NCBI RefSeq assembly: GCF_003984645.1
Contig: NZ_RWKI01000001.1
Coordinates: 186,001 to 250,000, forward strand
DNA length: 64,000 bases
Direction of reading: 5' to 3'
DNA from: Variovorax sp. MHTC-1
Lineage (GTDB): Bacteria; Pseudomonadota; Gammaproteobacteria; Burkholderiales; Burkholderiaceae_C
The position numbers and the translations under genes are program-made. Below, one piece after another: positions 62,709-64,000 of the stretch (position 1 is the stretch's first letter; each line of letters opens with the position of its first letter). The notes beneath the pieces were generated by a model. That model did not search any database and was not told where the DNA came from. It saw only the letters and a list, made by a program, of their open reading frames with translations.

Positions 62709-63331
62709 GAACGACGAATACCCGGGCGGCGGCCTTGCTCGCCGCCATGCTGCTTGCGGGCTGCGCCAGCACCGCGCCGCAGTACTACAGCCTGGCCGAG
62801 ACCGCGCCGATCGCGCCGACCGCGCCCACAGCGCGCATGCCGGCCGCGGGCAGCAACGCGCTGCTCTTCATCGAGCTGGCGCCCGTTGCCATGCCCGAGC
62901 GCTTCGCGCGCCCGCAGCTGGTGGTGCGGCAGAAGGCCGCCATCGACGGGCCGCAGGTCGACGTCCTCGAAGAGCACCGCTGGTCCTCCTCGTTCGAGAA
63001 CGAACTGCGCGACGCCTTGGGCAGCGGCATCGCAGGCCGCCTCGGCGCCGTCGACGCGACCCGGGGCGGATCGCCGCGCGGCCAGCCGGTGGTGCGTATC
63101 GCCGTCCAGCTGCGGCAGTTCGACGCGGTGGAAAGCAGCCGCATCGATGCCGGCTTCAGCTGGACCCTGCGCCGCCGCGACGAGGGCCTGCCGGTCGCCT
63201 GCCAACTGGCGCTGTCGGAGCCGGTCGACGGGGCCGGCATCGATGCGCTGGCCCGCGGCACCCAGCGCGCCACCGCGAAGCTGGCCGACGCCATCGCGCG
63301 CAGCGTGACGGCGAATGCCTGCCCGGGTTGA
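62705..63331 (+). CDS. pqiC: PqiC family lipoprotein
   Basis: ABC-type transport auxiliary lipoprotein, 208 aa, with lipobox LLAGC (Cys20) followed by QYYSLAE, the family's conserved opening after the lipidated cysteine. It anchors the PqiB tube at the outer membrane in the E. coli system. The ATG overlaps the pqiB stop. Confidence 0.9.
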   Translation: MRTTNTRAAALLAAMLLAGCASTAPQYYSLAETAPIAPTAPTARMPAAGSNALLFIELAPVAMPERFARPQLVVRQKAAIDGPQVDVLEEHRWSSSFENELRDALGSGIAGRLGAVDATRGGSPRGQPVVRIAVQLRQFDAVESSRIDAGFSWTLRRRDEGLPVACQLALSEPVDGAGIDALARGTQRATAKLADAIARSVTANACPG

Positions 63332-63332
63332 G

Positions 63333-63875
63333 ATGAACGACGCCGGCTTCGCACTGTTCGACACCCCCATCGGCGCCTGCGGCATCGCCTGGGGGCCGCG
63401 CGGCATCGTCGGCGTGCAGTTGCCCGAAGCCGGGGAGGGCGCGACGCGCGCGCGCATGCTGCGGCGTTTTCCGCGCCTGAACGAGACCGAGCTCCCGCCC
63501 GAGGTGCAGAAGGCAACGGCCTCGATTCGCGCCCTGATGGCGGGGGAGCCGCTCGACCTGGCGGAGATCGCGCTCGACTACGAGGGCGTCTCCGACTTCC
63601 ACCGCCGCGTCTACGAGATCGCGCGCCGCATCGTGCCGGGGCAGACGCGCAGCTACGGCGAGATCGCGGCCGAGCTCGGCGACAAGGGCCTGGCGCGCGC
63701 CGTCGGCCAGGCGCTGGGCCATAACCCTTTCGCGCCGGTGGTGCCTTGCCATCGCGTGCTCGCCGCCGGCGGAAAGCCCGGCGGCTTCTCGGCGCACGGC
63801 GGTGCGACGGCGAAGCTCAGGATGCTGATGATCGAAGGCGCGAGGCCGCAGAGCGATACCGCGCCCTTGTTCTGA
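63333..63875 (+). CDS. Methylated-DNA-protein-cysteine methyltransferase
   Basis: O6-alkylguanine-DNA alkyltransferase, 180 aa. The acceptor Cys139 lies in the invariant PCHRV motif, preceded by the helix-turn-helix segment (QTRSYGEIAAELG) with the Arg-finger region LARAVGQALGHNP. It irreversibly accepts alkyl groups from damaged guanine. ATG 63,333, just after the pqiC stop, is favoured; ATG 63,315 would overlap it. Confidence 0.93.
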   Translation: MNDAGFALFDTPIGACGIAWGPRGIVGVQLPEAGEGATRARMLRRFPRLNETELPPEVQKATASIRALMAGEPLDLAEIALDYEGVSDFHRRVYEIARRIVPGQTRSYGEIAAELGDKGLARAVGQALGHNPFAPVVPCHRVLAAGGKPGGFSAHGGATAKLRMLMIEGARPQSDTAPLF

Positions 63876-63935
63876 ACCGTGACGCATCTGCCGGGCGGGC
63901 ATGGCGAGCCCTTGTCCGACATCACAACCTGTTAG

Positions 63936-63961
63936 GAATGCGTCATTTTGTATTAGCATTC
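63936..63961. promoter_or_regulatory. Inverted repeat near window end
   Basis: GAATGC at 63,936-63,941 and GCATTC at 63,956-63,961 flank 14 AT-rich bases in an unusually AT-rich stretch, followed by GCAGGAGA. It looks like the control region of a gene beginning just beyond the window. The regulator is unknown. Confidence 0.35.
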
Positions 63962-64000
63962 GCCTCAAGAGCAGGAGAGTCAGTTTCGAGTCAGCAAAGC

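Overview
The window is 64 kb of GC-rich, densely coded DNA whose gene content and short C/G-palindromic dispersed repeats suggest a betaproteobacterial chromosome, most likely Comamonadaceae and Variovorax-like. That assignment is by overall resemblance only; there is no rRNA or other marker gene here, and I saw no tRNA, CRISPR array, transposase or phage gene.

Region 1 (1-15,055) is accessory catabolism. A truncated M20 peptidase is followed by a collinear block of thiolase, two acyl-CoA dehydrogenases, two SDRs, a hotdog thioesterase, an MDR reductase, a GST-like protein and small proteins, which reads as an acyl-CoA or beta-oxidation-type pathway of unknown substrate. DUF427, DUF1428, LysR, azoreductase, RidA and VOC genes follow. 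Three dispersed palindromic repeats and a 272-bp miniature inverted-repeat element (14,177-14,448) lie here; one repeat is built in frame into an acyl-CoA dehydrogenase.

Region 2 (15,086-39,202) is a compact type III secretion system. sctQ-sctR run leftward; divergently, sctV-sctS-sctC-sctD, a 67-residue pilin/needle candidate, then sctI-J-K-L-N-O-T-U run rightward in the order of the Hrp2-type hrpB operon. The block ends in a 10-kb gene for a 3,384-residue protein with coiled coils, a LysM domain, hydrophobic blocks, low-complexity linkers and a papain-fold, deamidase-like Cys-His-Asp motif. SctU lacks the NPTH autocleavage motif (HSAR instead). No recognisable translocon, gatekeeper, ruler or chaperone gene is present, so the giant protein is the obvious candidate substrate.

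Region 3 (39,225-55,627) begins with a divergent AraC regulator. It continues with a tightly coupled ten-gene operon: peptide/opine-type ABC importer, AstE/AspA-like deacylase, D-amino-acid-oxidase-like flavoprotein, single-module NRPS (A-T-C), EamA exporter and a second flavoprotein. A LuxR-type solo regulator follows. A conserved 40-bp element with identical spacing lies upstream of both the operon (40,151-40,190) and the luxR gene (54,541-54,580). The layout suggests a small secreted and re-imported metabolite, either a metallophore or a signal.

Region 4 (55,656-64,000) holds an aldo/keto reductase, an MFS exporter, a Phd/PIN toxin-antitoxin pair with a likely autorepression operator, a LysR gene coupled to a pqiA-pqiA-pqiB-pqiC membrane-lipid transport operon, and an O6-alkylguanine-DNA alkyltransferase.
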